DNA from: Aphodoplasma sp045626925
Lineage (GTDB): Bacteria; Bacillota; Clostridia; UBA1381; UMGS1253
Length of the DNA stretch: 64,000 bases
Direction of reading: 5' to 3'
NCBI GenBank assembly: GCA_045626925.1
Contig: JAZUQZ010000031.1
Coordinates: 1-64,000 of the forward strand
Part shown: positions 25,438-32,243 of the stretch, one piece after another
Position numbering within the stretch: position 1 is the first letter of the stretch
How the letters are laid out: every line of letters starts with the position of its first letter
Notes under the pieces: model-generated
What the model was told of the DNA's origin: nothing
What the model saw: only the letters and a program-made list of their open reading frames with translations
Database searches by the model: none
Position numbers and translations under genes: made by a program

Positions 25438-25475
25438 AGGTTGCTGTCGGCATTGACTGACAGCATCAACCTTTT
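25438..25475 (+). terminator. Terminator-like hairpin directly before the CAU tRNA
   Basis: AGGTTGCTGTC (25438-25448) pairs with GACAGC plus AACCT (25459-25472, with a three-base ATC bulge) and is followed by TTTT, abutting the next tRNA. It may end the Cys-Glu transcript, or be a processing hairpin if the last tRNA is co-transcribed. Confidence 0.5.
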
Positions 25476-25552
25476 GGGCCTTTAGCTCAGTTGGTTAGAG
25501 CAACCGGCTCATAACCGGTTGGTCCGGGGTTCGAGTCCCTGAAGGCCCACCA
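25476..25552 (+). tRNA. tRNA with CAU anticodon (Ile2 or elongator Met)
   Basis: Cloverleaf with acceptor GGGCCTT/AAGGCCC, anticodon loop CTCATAA (CAT), encoded ACCA end; not an initiator (first pair G-C). The acceptor pairs C4-G69 and C5-G68 and the CTCATAA loop resemble the TilS-modified tRNA-Ile2, but elongator tRNA-Met cannot be excluded. No separate promoter is visible between the preceding hairpin and this gene. Confidence 0.85.
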
Positions 25553-25554
25553 GA

Positions 25555-25598
25555 AAAAGCGAATGATTTAGATGATATCTAAATTGTTCGCTTTTTTC
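25555..25598 (+). terminator. Terminator of the tRNA cluster
   Basis: A long imperfect stem: AAAAGCGAA plus GATTTAGAT on the left, ATCTAAAT plus TTCGCTTTTTT on the right (to 25597), three-base loop, then T-run. Confidence 0.85.
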
Positions 25599-25610
25599 AA
25601 TGGTTTGAGA

Positions 25611-25638
25611 TTTGTTTCAAAATCAGTTTTGAAACAAA
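25611..25638. repeat. Perfect 12-base inverted repeat
   Basis: TTTGTTTCAAAA (25611-25622), loop TCAG, TTTTGAAACAAA (25627-25638). It lacks a T-run and sits just after the tRNA cluster terminator, where the accessory segment begins. It may be a protein-binding site or the end of a mobile element; no matching copy is seen elsewhere in the window. Confidence 0.5.
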
Positions 25639-25687
25639 AGGGCAGATACCAAGTGGTTTTGAATCAGACTTGAACTAGATACAATAA

Positions 25688-25724
25688 AATAGCACCTGAT
25701 TTATAAAAATAATCAGGTGCTATT
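25688..25724. terminator. Terminator of the Xre regulator gene
   Basis: AATAGCACCTGATT (25688-25701) pairs with AATCAGGTGCTATT (25711-25724); T-rich on both flanks. The end of the Xre gene lies in the right arm. Confidence 0.8.
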
Positions 25725-25920
25725 CTTTTTCAAATTTAATTATATCACTTACTTCACATTCAAGAACATAGCAAAGCGCATCAAGTGTTTTTGTGGTTAT
25801 TGCTTCACCTTTTTTTATACGATGGAGTGTGTTTGCAGAAAAACCCTGCTTAAAAATTAAATGGTATTCTGTTAATCCCTTTTTAAATAAAGTATTATAA
25901 AAAGGCTTATAACTAATCAT
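25720..25920 (-). CDS. Small Xre/YozG-type HTH transcriptional regulator
   Basis: A 66-residue Cro/C1-type DNA-binding protein made up of the HTH domain only. MISYKPFYNTLFKKGLTEY and the recognition region FSANTLHRIKKGEAITTKTL match the YozG-like subgroup of Xre regulators. Starts are ambiguous: ATG 25920 is preferred (GGTGAT upstream, family-like N-terminus) over ATG 25926. It is divergent from the GGDEF gene, and an inverted repeat in the shared promoter suggests autoregulation and control of that neighbour. AT-rich, in a segment that looks acquired. Confidence 0.8.
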   Translation of the reverse strand: MISYKPFYNTLFKKGLTEYHLIFKQGFSANTLHRIKKGEAITTKTLDALCYVLECEVSDIIKFEKE

Positions 25921-25941
25921 TTTCATCACCAAATTAATTTT

Positions 25942-25985
25942 ATCATACTTAAAATATTGACAACACTCAATAAATTAAGTATAAT
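25942..25985. promoter_or_regulatory. Overlapping divergent promoters with inverted-repeat operator
   Basis: Rightward: TTGACA (25957-25962), 17 bases, TATAAT (25980-25985). Leftward: TTGAGT (25965-25970), 17 bases, TATGAT (25942-25947). ATACTTAA (25945-25952) and TTAAGTAT (25975-25982) form an inverted repeat covering both -10 elements, a plausible site for the Xre protein to switch both directions. Confidence 0.6.
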
Positions 25986-26060
25986 TAATTAAATAATAGC
26001 AAGCATTGTGCAGATAAACGATAGCCATATACGGCATAGCAAAAATCCAAGGAGAAAAAA

Positions 26061-26654
26061 ATGACCACATCATTAGTTTTGACAACAATTATAATAATAT
26101 TACTTATAGTTATATTAATGCTTTTAACAATAATATACTCTCTTAACAAAAAAAATAAATATGTTGATGAAGCAAATATGTGGCACAAACTTGCTGTTAC
26201 AGATGATTTAACTGGTATTTATAACAGAAATGCATACAACTTATATGTTGAAGAAAACAAAGCAAATACAAAAAAAGAATCCAGGTGGATAATTCTTTTT
26301 GATGTTGACGATTTTAAAATAATTAACGATACAAAAGGTCATTTGTCAGGAGACCTTGTGCTTAAAAATGTAGCTAAATTGCTTTTAGAAATTTTTTCTT
26401 CATGTCAATATAGAGTTTTTCGCATAGGCGGGGATGAGTTTTTGGTTTTGGCAGAAAATATTTCTGAAGATGAAATAGTTGAGCATTTGATTTTGGTAAA
26501 AAGGCGTTTTGAGAGGAATGGTGAGATAAATTTATCAAAAGGATATTCATTGATTAAAGATACTCCAGAAAAAGCTTTTAGATATGCAGATGAGATGCTT
26601 TATGCTGATAAATTGTCTAAAAAAAGGCGAAACTGCTCCGCAGAGAACATCTAA
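26061..26654 (+). CDS. Membrane-anchored GGDEF diguanylate cyclase
   Basis: A 197-residue protein: one N-terminal membrane helix (about 5-28), a short linker, then a GGDEF domain starting at LAVTDDLTGIYNRNAY (about 49-64). Metal-binding DVDDFKIIND (about 80-89) and the intact active site IGGDEF (about 127-132) predict c-di-GMP synthesis. No obvious RxxD inhibitory site precedes the GGDEF motif, and the C-terminus is short. ATG at 26061 after AAGGAG. It is under the promoter shared with the Xre regulator; the 75-base leader has only a small hairpin. Confidence 0.85.
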   Translation: MTTSLVLTTIIIILLIVILMLLTIIYSLNKKNKYVDEANMWHKLAVTDDLTGIYNRNAYNLYVEENKANTKKESRWIILFDVDDFKIINDTKGHLSGDLVLKNVAKLLLEIFSSCQYRVFRIGGDEFLVLAENISEDEIVEHLILVKRRFERNGEINLSKGYSLIKDTPEKAFRYADEMLYADKLSKKRRNCSAENI

Positions 26655-26812
26655 ATTTTCAAATGGTAGATTTATCAAAGGAGTCATCTAAACCACTCGG
26701 CTTTTCCACAATTCGCGCTCAAACACTACACCCTGTTTTGACCACATTTTTATGCGTTTTTTAGCAAATTATAGTATAAAATTGTTTTTTATAAGAATTT
26801 TTTAAAAAAGTA

Positions 26813-26841
26813 TTGACAAGAGAAAAACAAAGGTGTATAAT
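26813..26841 (+). promoter_or_regulatory. Perfect-consensus promoter of the T-box operon
   Basis: TTGACA (26813-26818), 17 bases, TATAAT (26836-26841). The 158 bases between the GGDEF gene and here hold no gene or clear terminator. Confidence 0.85.
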
Positions 26842-26847
26842 CAACTC

Positions 26848-27127
26848 AAATTTGAATATCACAAAGAACGACTGTGACGAGGACGGTCGGATTGTGAAGC
26901 CTGGAGAGAGTTGCCGGTTGGTGCGAGGCAATGGTGAAACCTTCCAATGACTTATCACCTCTGAGTCGAAGGACCGAAAAGTTAAACTTAGTAGACTCCT
27001 TCCGTAATGCTGCGTAAAGGCAAAGGGCTTGTTAGAGCTCGGTAAGTGACGGATTTGTATTCCGTAATTTGAGTGGTACCGCGGGTATATATGCTCGTCT
27101 CAAAGTTATCTTTGGGGCGAGTTTTTT
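26848..27127 (+). promoter_or_regulatory. T-box riboswitch, probably isoleucine-specific
   Basis: tRNA-sensing leader that reads through when its cognate tRNA is uncharged. Visible parts in order: Stem I base CGACT with AGTCG and a kink-turn (CCTCTGAG); specifier loop; AG bulge AGAGAG; distal hairpin TTGCC/GGCAA with loop containing GGTGCGA; antiterminator T-box motif GTGGTACCGCGG (27073-27084); and terminator CTCGTCTCAAAG (27094-27105) with CTTTGGGGCGAG (27110-27121) plus T-run. The 3' strand of the specifier loop reads GACTTATCA, which by the usual position (triplet before the last A) gives ATC, isoleucine. TAT or CTT are less likely alternatives. Confidence 0.9.
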
Positions 27128-27186
27128 GTTTTATTCAGATTTGTAACCAATTATCGAATTTGTCAAAAATGAAAGGAGACAAAACA

Positions 27187-29487
27187 ATGGATTACAGTTT
27201 GAAAGAAGTAGCAGGCAGAATCAAAGACCTGCGTGAAGCAAAAGGATATACACAAGAGGAACTTGCAAAGCTTTGCGGTGTGTCGACAGAAGATTACAAA
27301 ATTTTAGAGATGGGCGAAACAGATTTCAGCTTCACATTCATCTACAAGTGTGCAAAAGCGTGTGGTGTTGAGGTTGTTGATTTGCTTGAAGGAACAAGCA
27401 GTACCCTTACCTCTTTCACTATCACAAGAAAAGGCGAAGGTCTTAAAATCGTAAAGAAGCATGGTGTGGAATATAATAACCTTGCGCCAAAGTTCAGAGA
27501 AAAACTCGCTGAACCTTTTCTCGTTAAATTTCCGTATCTTGAAGAGGAACAGAACGCTCCGATGCAGTTAAACTCACATAACGGTCAGGAATTTGATGTT
27601 ATCGTTAAGGGTTCACTCAAGGTTCAGGTTGGAAATCATGTAGATATACTTCACGAAGGCGACTCTATCTTCTATAACAGCCTTATCCCTCACGGAATGG
27701 TTGCAGTATCAGAAGGCGGATGCGAATTCCATGCGGTTGTATTAAATCCGCATGAAGGAACAGTTAGTGAAGAATACCCTGAAGCACCTATGATCGTTGC
27801 AAAGGTGGCTGCTAAAAAGAAAAAATCAGAAACAGTTGCAGATAAATTTATTGAATCATCCTATGATGAAAACGGTGTATTTAGCGGTATCAAATTCAAG
27901 AACGCAGATTCATTCAACTTTGCATTTGACTGTGTGGATGCTATCGCTGAAAATAATCCTGATAAACTTGCTATGATGTGGGTTGCAAATGATAAGACCG
28001 ACAGACGCTTTACTTTCAGCGATATGAAAAAGTATTCTGCAAAGACTGCAAACTACTTTGAATCACTCGGCATCAAAAAGGGCGATACAGTAATGCTTGT
28101 ATTAAAGCGCCATTATCAGTTCTGGTTCTGTATGCTTGCACTTCATAAAATCGGTGCAATCGCAATTCCTGCAACAAATCAGCTTGTAGAACACGATTTT
28201 GATTACAGATACAAAGCGGCAAGAGTAAAAGCAGTTGTATGTACTGCTGATGGAGATGTATCTAACGAGGCAGAAAAGGCAGCAGTAAACTATCCCGGTA
28301 TGGTTAAGGTTTTGGTTGGCGGAGAAAAAGAAGGCTGGCACAATTTCAATGTTGAAATGGAACGCTTCAGTACACATTTTGATCGCACAGAAAACACTCC
28401 TTGCGGTAACGATCCGATGCTGATGCTCTTCACATCAGGAACAACAGGATATCCGAGAATTGCAACACATTCATACAAATATGCTCTGGGTCATTACCCG
28501 ACTGCTAAGCATTGGCATAATGTAAACCCTGATGGACTTCACTTTACAATTTCTGATACCGGCTGGGGCAAGGCTCTTTGGGGTAAACTTTACGGACAAT
28601 GGCTCTGTGAAGCAGGCATATTTACTTACGATTTTGACCGTTTCCATTCCGAAGATATTTTGCCGATGTTTGCAAAATACAATATCACAACCTTCTGTGC
28701 ACCGCCCACAATGTATCGTTTCTTCATCAAAGAAGATTTGTCAAAATATGACCTTTCTTCTATCGAGTATGCGACAACCGCAGGCGAGGCATTAAATCCG
28801 GAAGTATTTAATCAATTTAAAAAAGCGACCGGTCTTACAATTATGGAGGGCTTTGGGCAGACAGAAACAACACTTTCCATCGCAAACTTTGTTGGTTCTA
28901 CACCAAGAATCGGCTCTATGGGCAAAGCAAGTCCTCTTTACGATGTTGTTGTTTTGGATCCAGATGGCAACGAATGTAAAATCGGCGATACGGGCGAAAT
29001 CTGTATCAGAGTAAAGGACAATGCCCCTTGTGGACTCTTTATCGGATACTATCTTGATGAAGAAAAGACAAACGAAGTATGGCATGATGGTTATTATCAC
29101 ACAGGCGATCAGGCAACAATGGACGAAGACGGATACCTTTGGTATGTTGGTCGTATCGACGATGTTATCAAATCATCAGGTTATCGCATAGGTCCTTTCG
29201 AGATTGAAAGTGTTATCATGGAACTTCCTTATGTTCTTGAATGTGCAATCACTCCTGTACCCGACGAAGTGCGTGGCCAGATTGTTAAGGCAACTATCGT
29301 GCTTGTAAAAGGAACACAAGCGACAGACGAGCTCAAAAAAGAAATCCAGGAATATGTTAAAACACATACTGCTCCATATAAATACCCAAGAATTGTTGAA
29401 TTTGTGGATGAACTGCCAAAGACAATCAGCGGCAAGGTAAGAAGAGTTGAAATCCGTAAAAACGATATGGAGAAAATGAAAAAATAA
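27187..29487 (+). CDS. Xre HTH - cupin - acyl-CoA ligase fusion protein
   Basis: A 766-residue three-part protein. Residues 1-65 form an Xre-type HTH (TQEELAKLCGVSTEDYKILE). About 100-205 form a cupin sensor domain (GQEFDVIVKGSLKVQVG, LIPHGMVAVSEGGCEFHAVV). About 240-765 form an AMP-dependent acyl-CoA synthetase of the medium-chain type with P-loop FTSGTTGYPR, YHTGDQ, VGRIDDVIKSSGYRIGPFE and the catalytic lysine of SGKVRRVEIR. It should activate a small carboxylic acid as a CoA thioester. The T-box upstream suggests a branched-chain acid linked to isoleucine supply. ATG at 27187 after AAAGGAGAC. TTC replaces TTT more often than in neighbours, hinting at acquisition. Confidence 0.88.
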   Translation: MDYSLKEVAGRIKDLREAKGYTQEELAKLCGVSTEDYKILEMGETDFSFTFIYKCAKACGVEVVDLLEGTSSTLTSFTITRKGEGLKIVKKHGVEYNNLAPKFREKLAEPFLVKFPYLEEEQNAPMQLNSHNGQEFDVIVKGSLKVQVGNHVDILHEGDSIFYNSLIPHGMVAVSEGGCEFHAVVLNPHEGTVSEEYPEAPMIVAKVAAKKKKSETVADKFIESSYDENGVFSGIKFKNADSFNFAFDCVDAIAENNPDKLAMMWVANDKTDRRFTFSDMKKYSAKTANYFESLGIKKGDTVMLVLKRHYQFWFCMLALHKIGAIAIPATNQLVEHDFDYRYKAARVKAVVCTADGDVSNEAEKAAVNYPGMVKVLVGGEKEGWHNFNVEMERFSTHFDRTENTPCGNDPMLMLFTSGTTGYPRIATHSYKYALGHYPTAKHWHNVNPDGLHFTISDTGWGKALWGKLYGQWLCEAGIFTYDFDRFHSEDILPMFAKYNITTFCAPPTMYRFFIKEDLSKYDLSSIEYATTAGEALNPEVFNQFKKATGLTIMEGFGQTETTLSIANFVGSTPRIGSMGKASPLYDVVVLDPDGNECKIGDTGEICIRVKDNAPCGLFIGYYLDEEKTNEVWHDGYYHTGDQATMDEDGYLWYVGRIDDVIKSSGYRIGPFEIESVIMELPYVLECAITPVPDEVRGQIVKATIVLVKGTQATDELKKEIQEYVKTHTAPYKYPRIVEFVDELPKTISGKVRRVEIRKNDMEKMKK

Positions 29488-29512
29488 TCATTCAAAGCAT
29501 ATAAACAAGGCG

Positions 29513-29995
29513 ATGCAGCTGAAAATGCAGAAAGACGGTAAATGGTATATGTATTTTGAAGATATAAAAATCGGAACACAAATCGAAATAGCACCTGCAA
29601 TTATTGAAAAAGAAAAGATGCTTTCCTTTGCAAAAGATTATGACAATATCCCGCTTCATACCGATGAAGAATATGCAAAGAAAAGTCCTTTCGGCAAGTT
29701 AATTGCACCGGGGGTTATGTCCTTTATGTCTGTATGGGCAAAGTTTTTGGAAGTAGACATTTTTGGCGAGGAGCTTCTTGCCGGAAAGTCTACCAAAATT
29801 GAATGGCATAAGCCTGTTTTTGCGGAAGATGTACTAACCGGAAAGGCAGTTATAACAAATTGTATAGAGCGAAATGCCAAAAACGGACTTGTGGAAATAA
29901 CCATCTATGCCTATAATCAAAACGGTGCTCTTGTCCTTACTGATGTAACTGAAGCGATTGTGAAAAAAAGATATGATTCTTCTTTGTGTAATTAG
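29513..29995 (+). CDS. MaoC-like hot-dog hydratase
   Basis: A 160-residue hot-dog-fold protein of the MaoC family. The N-terminal YFEDIKIGTQ start, the catalytic-type DYDNIPLHTDEEYAKKSPFGKLIAPGVMSF (Asp and His in DYDNIPLH) and the WHKPVFAEDVLTGKAVI block match (R)-specific enoyl-CoA hydratases and related thioester enzymes. The start could also be ATG 29525 or 29549; none has a strong ribosome site. It is 25 bases after the acyl-CoA ligase and likely in the same T-box-controlled transcript, so it probably acts on the CoA ester made there. Confidence 0.8.
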   Translation: MQLKMQKDGKWYMYFEDIKIGTQIEIAPAIIEKEKMLSFAKDYDNIPLHTDEEYAKKSPFGKLIAPGVMSFMSVWAKFLEVDIFGEELLAGKSTKIEWHKPVFAEDVLTGKAVITNCIERNAKNGLVEITIYAYNQNGALVLTDVTEAIVKKRYDSSLCN

Positions 29996-30019
29996 TGATT
30001 AAAAAAATTATATCTTTGA

Positions 30020-30048
30020 TTGAAAAGTGCTCTTTTGTGTGTTATTAT
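30020..30048 (+). promoter_or_regulatory. Promoter of the monooxygenase-like gene
   Basis: TTGAAA (30020-30025), 17 bases, TATTAT (30043-30048). Confidence 0.5.
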
Positions 30049-30077
30049 AATATCAAACAACAAAAAGAGGTGCTGTT

Positions 30078-30368
30078 ATGTATACAATATATGTAATTCA
30101 AAAAACAAAGGACAATACGCGTGAACAGTTTGTTCAAGAGCTATATGCTGCCGGCGTTGTCGACGCAGTGCGTAACGAAGACGGTTGCTATCGTTATGAC
30201 TACTATTTTTCGGAAAAGGATAAAAACGAAATCCTTCTTATAGAGGAATGGGAAAGTGCCGCACACCAAAAAACACACCTTGCCCAACCTCATATGGATA
30301 CCTTGCGCGAAATAAAGTCAAAGTATGTCCTTGACACAAAGCTTGGAGAATTTGAAATAAAAAGCTGA
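30078..30368 (+). CDS. Antibiotic-biosynthesis-monooxygenase (ABM) domain protein
   Basis: A 96-residue dimeric ferredoxin-like-fold protein resembling YgiN-type quinol monooxygenases: conserved NEDGCYRYDYYFSEKD, ILLIEEWES and HMDTLREI blocks. Members are cofactorless oxygenases or heme-binding proteins; the actual substrate is unknown and an anaerobic host makes oxygenase activity uncertain. ATG at 30078 after AAGAGGTG. Own promoter and a terminator shared with the convergent hydrolase gene. Confidence 0.75.
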   Translation: MYTIYVIQKTKDNTREQFVQELYAAGVVDAVRNEDGCYRYDYYFSEKDKNEILLIEEWESAAHQKTHLAQPHMDTLREIKSKYVLDTKLGEFEIKS

Positions 30369-30379
30369 TAATTCAAAAG

Positions 30380-30408
30380 AAAAACCGCTGATGAACAGCG
30401 GTTTTTTA
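30380..30408. terminator. Bidirectional terminator
   Basis: AAAACCGCTG (30381-30390) with CAGCGGTTTT (30396-30405), loop ATGAA, then T's; between convergent genes. Confidence 0.88.
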
Positions 30409-31245
30409 TTATAAATAAAAGTCATGATTGTTAATCGTTTTATAAAAGGTCCTATTTTTTTCTATCCAGCTACTCGTCGCAATTTTCGGATTAAAAAAGT
30501 ATAAACACTCACCAACGGTATTTTCCCCACGAAGTGTACGCTTTGCGCTTATAACACTCTCGCTTGTGGGCGTATTATAAATCGTACCATTTATCACGGG
30601 TTCAAACTGGACCCCGTCTTTTTTGTCAAAAATCACATTATAAATAGTATTCGGAAAGTTTTTGCTCCGCACCCTGTTAAGCACTACATTTCCTACACCA
30701 ATTTTGCCGTTTGCCGGCTCGCTTGCGCTTTCAGCACTGATAATTCTCGCAAGCCATAATACTTCATCGTTTGTATACCTTTTATCAATATTTGACGAAT
30801 CAACATTTATACCGTTTTTGTTTATAACTACATTATAATATTCGCTGTCCCATTTAACTGTTGCCCCAAAGCTTTCCGCAATAAACCTTGCAGGGACAAA
30901 AAGTCTTGAGTCTAAAATTTTTGCACTTGCACTAAGTATAACTTTCTTTCCGTTTACATATGCATCATTTCTGCCCTCATACAAAACAATAGTATCTGTG
31001 CCGTTTTGGACTGTTGCTTGTGACAAAGCTTCGTCCCAGATGACTTTTTCTGCACCAAGAGCATCGCTTACAAATCGTATCGGAACATATACGGTATCAT
31101 ATTCTATAAACGCCGGCTCTTGCGCTTTTATAAAACTTCCATTTACCAAGATATCAATCGGTATGTTTTCGTCTGCCGTTTTATATGCAAACGCACTAGT
31201 CATGCTCATTAACATAATACATAAAAATAATATAAATTTCTTCAC
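30409..31245 (-). CDS. Secreted stalk-domain cell-wall hydrolase (SleB/CwlJ type)
   Basis: A 278-residue exported protein. A signal peptide (about 1-20, ending SAFA) is followed by two copper-amine-oxidase-like stalk repeats (PAFIEYDTVYVPIRFVSDAL and SRLFVPARFIAESFGA, about 30-145) and a C-terminal Hydrolase_2 domain (about 160-278) with LARIISAESASEP (catalytic-type Glu) and GVGNVVLNRV. It should cleave peptidoglycan, as SleB/CwlJ enzymes do in spore cortex, though without other spore genes here a vegetative role is equally possible. GTG start at 31245 after GAGGTGAG. Confidence 0.85.
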   Translation of the reverse strand: MKKFILFLCIMLMSMTSAFAYKTADENIPIDILVNGSFIKAQEPAFIEYDTVYVPIRFVSDALGAEKVIWDEALSQATVQNGTDTIVLYEGRNDAYVNGKKVILSASAKILDSRLFVPARFIAESFGATVKWDSEYYNVVINKNGINVDSSNIDKRYTNDEVLWLARIISAESASEPANGKIGVGNVVLNRVRSKNFPNTIYNVIFDKKDGVQFEPVINGTIYNTPTSESVISAKRTLRGENTVGECLYFFNPKIATSSWIEKNRTFYKTINNHDFYL

Positions 31246-31395
31246 AACTGCTCACCTCACATTTTATGTCACATCTTTTTGCAAAGACTTATGTTAATGA
31301 TATCATATTATGTAAACCAATTCAACTTAAAATTCTTTCTAAAACTGTAAAAAAATACTGTTTTTTAATAAATTTAATAAATATTACGATTTTTC

Positions 31396-31424
31396 TTGCA
31401 AGAATGTTTAAAATTTGGTACAAT
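31396..31424 (+). promoter_or_regulatory. Promoter of the walRK-like operon
   Basis: TTGCAA (31396-31401), 17 bases, TACAAT (31419-31424). Confidence 0.6.
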
Positions 31425-31467
31425 ATTCATATATTAAGGTTTATTTTTATAAGCGGAGGTATCTATT

Positions 31468-32178
31468 ATGGACAGACTTGTATTGATAGTAGATGACGAA
31501 AGACCTATTGTTGACATATTAAAGTACAATCTTGAAAAAGACGGATATACTACAATCGAGGCTTATGATGGTGCACAAGCGCTTGAGCTTGCAATATCGC
31601 AAAACCCGGACATTATTTTGCTTGATGTTATGCTTCCGAAAATGGACGGTTTTGAGGTATGTCGCAAAGTGCGTGAAAAGCGCCCGTCTGTGCCGATATT
31701 GATGCTTACAGCCCGCGAAGAAGAGGTTGATAAGGTTTTGGGGCTTGAGCTTGGGGCAGATGATTATATAACAAAGCCATTTTCTGTGCGCGAGCTTATG
31801 GCAAGAGTTAAAGCAAACCTTCGTCGTTCGAATGCAGAGCAACCCGAGGTGTCAAACGAGGTCTCGAGCTCTATAAACGCAGGTCGTATTGTTATAAATC
31901 TCGACAGATATGAGGTAAGTCGCGACAACAAGGTTGTAGACCTTACGCTTCGCGAATTTGAACTTTTAAAATTTCTTGCAACCCAGCCTGATAAAGTATT
32001 TACACGAGAAATGCTTTTAGAAAAGGTGTGGGGATATGAATATTACGGCGATGTAAGAACGGTCGATGTTACTATCAGGCGTCTTCGTGAAAAAATCGAA
32101 GACGACCCAAGTATGCCAAACTTTATCGTTACAAAGCGCGGCGTTGGGTATTGCTTTAACAAAGACAACATAAAATAA
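31468..32178 (+). CDS. walR: WalR/YycF-like response regulator
   Basis: OmpR-family regulator of 236 residues. The receiver domain starts LIVDDERPIVDILKYNLEKDG, the WalR-type N-terminus, with phosphoacceptor Asp in ILLDVMLPKMDG (about residue 53) and lysine in ITKPFSVRELMAR. The C-terminal winged helix (about 135-232) ends in RTVDVTIRRLREKIED. WalR controls cell-wall hydrolases and is usually essential; the wall hydrolase gene divergent at 31245 is a plausible target. ATG at 31468 after CGGAGG. The kinase gene begins 65 bases later; yycHIJ are absent. PhoB is the alternative name but the N-terminus favours WalR. Confidence 0.85.
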   Translation: MDRLVLIVDDERPIVDILKYNLEKDGYTTIEAYDGAQALELAISQNPDIILLDVMLPKMDGFEVCRKVREKRPSVPILMLTAREEEVDKVLGLELGADDYITKPFSVRELMARVKANLRRSNAEQPEVSNEVSSSINAGRIVINLDRYEVSRDNKVVDLTLREFELLKFLATQPDKVFTREMLLEKVWGYEYYGDVRTVDVTIRRLREKIEDDPSMPNFIVTKRGVGYCFNKDNIK

Positions 32179-32243
32179 AGTTTAACTCTTTGGGGCGGAC
32201 CTATATGGCCGCCCATAATTATATGTATTGTATGGTGAGGAAA

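Noticed and set aside
25985..26060. Possible c-di-GMP riboswitch before the GGDEF gene
   Set aside because: Only about 60 bases are available and the GEMM consensus is not present; only a small hairpin is seen.
30000..30080. Duplicated tRNA 3' end as right attachment site of the accessory segment
   Set aside because: No copy of the tRNA end was found around 30 kb and no integrase gene is present.
31266..31496. 76-residue frame before the WalR-like gene
   Set aside because: It overlaps the promoter region and the ribosome site of the regulator gene and has no family features.
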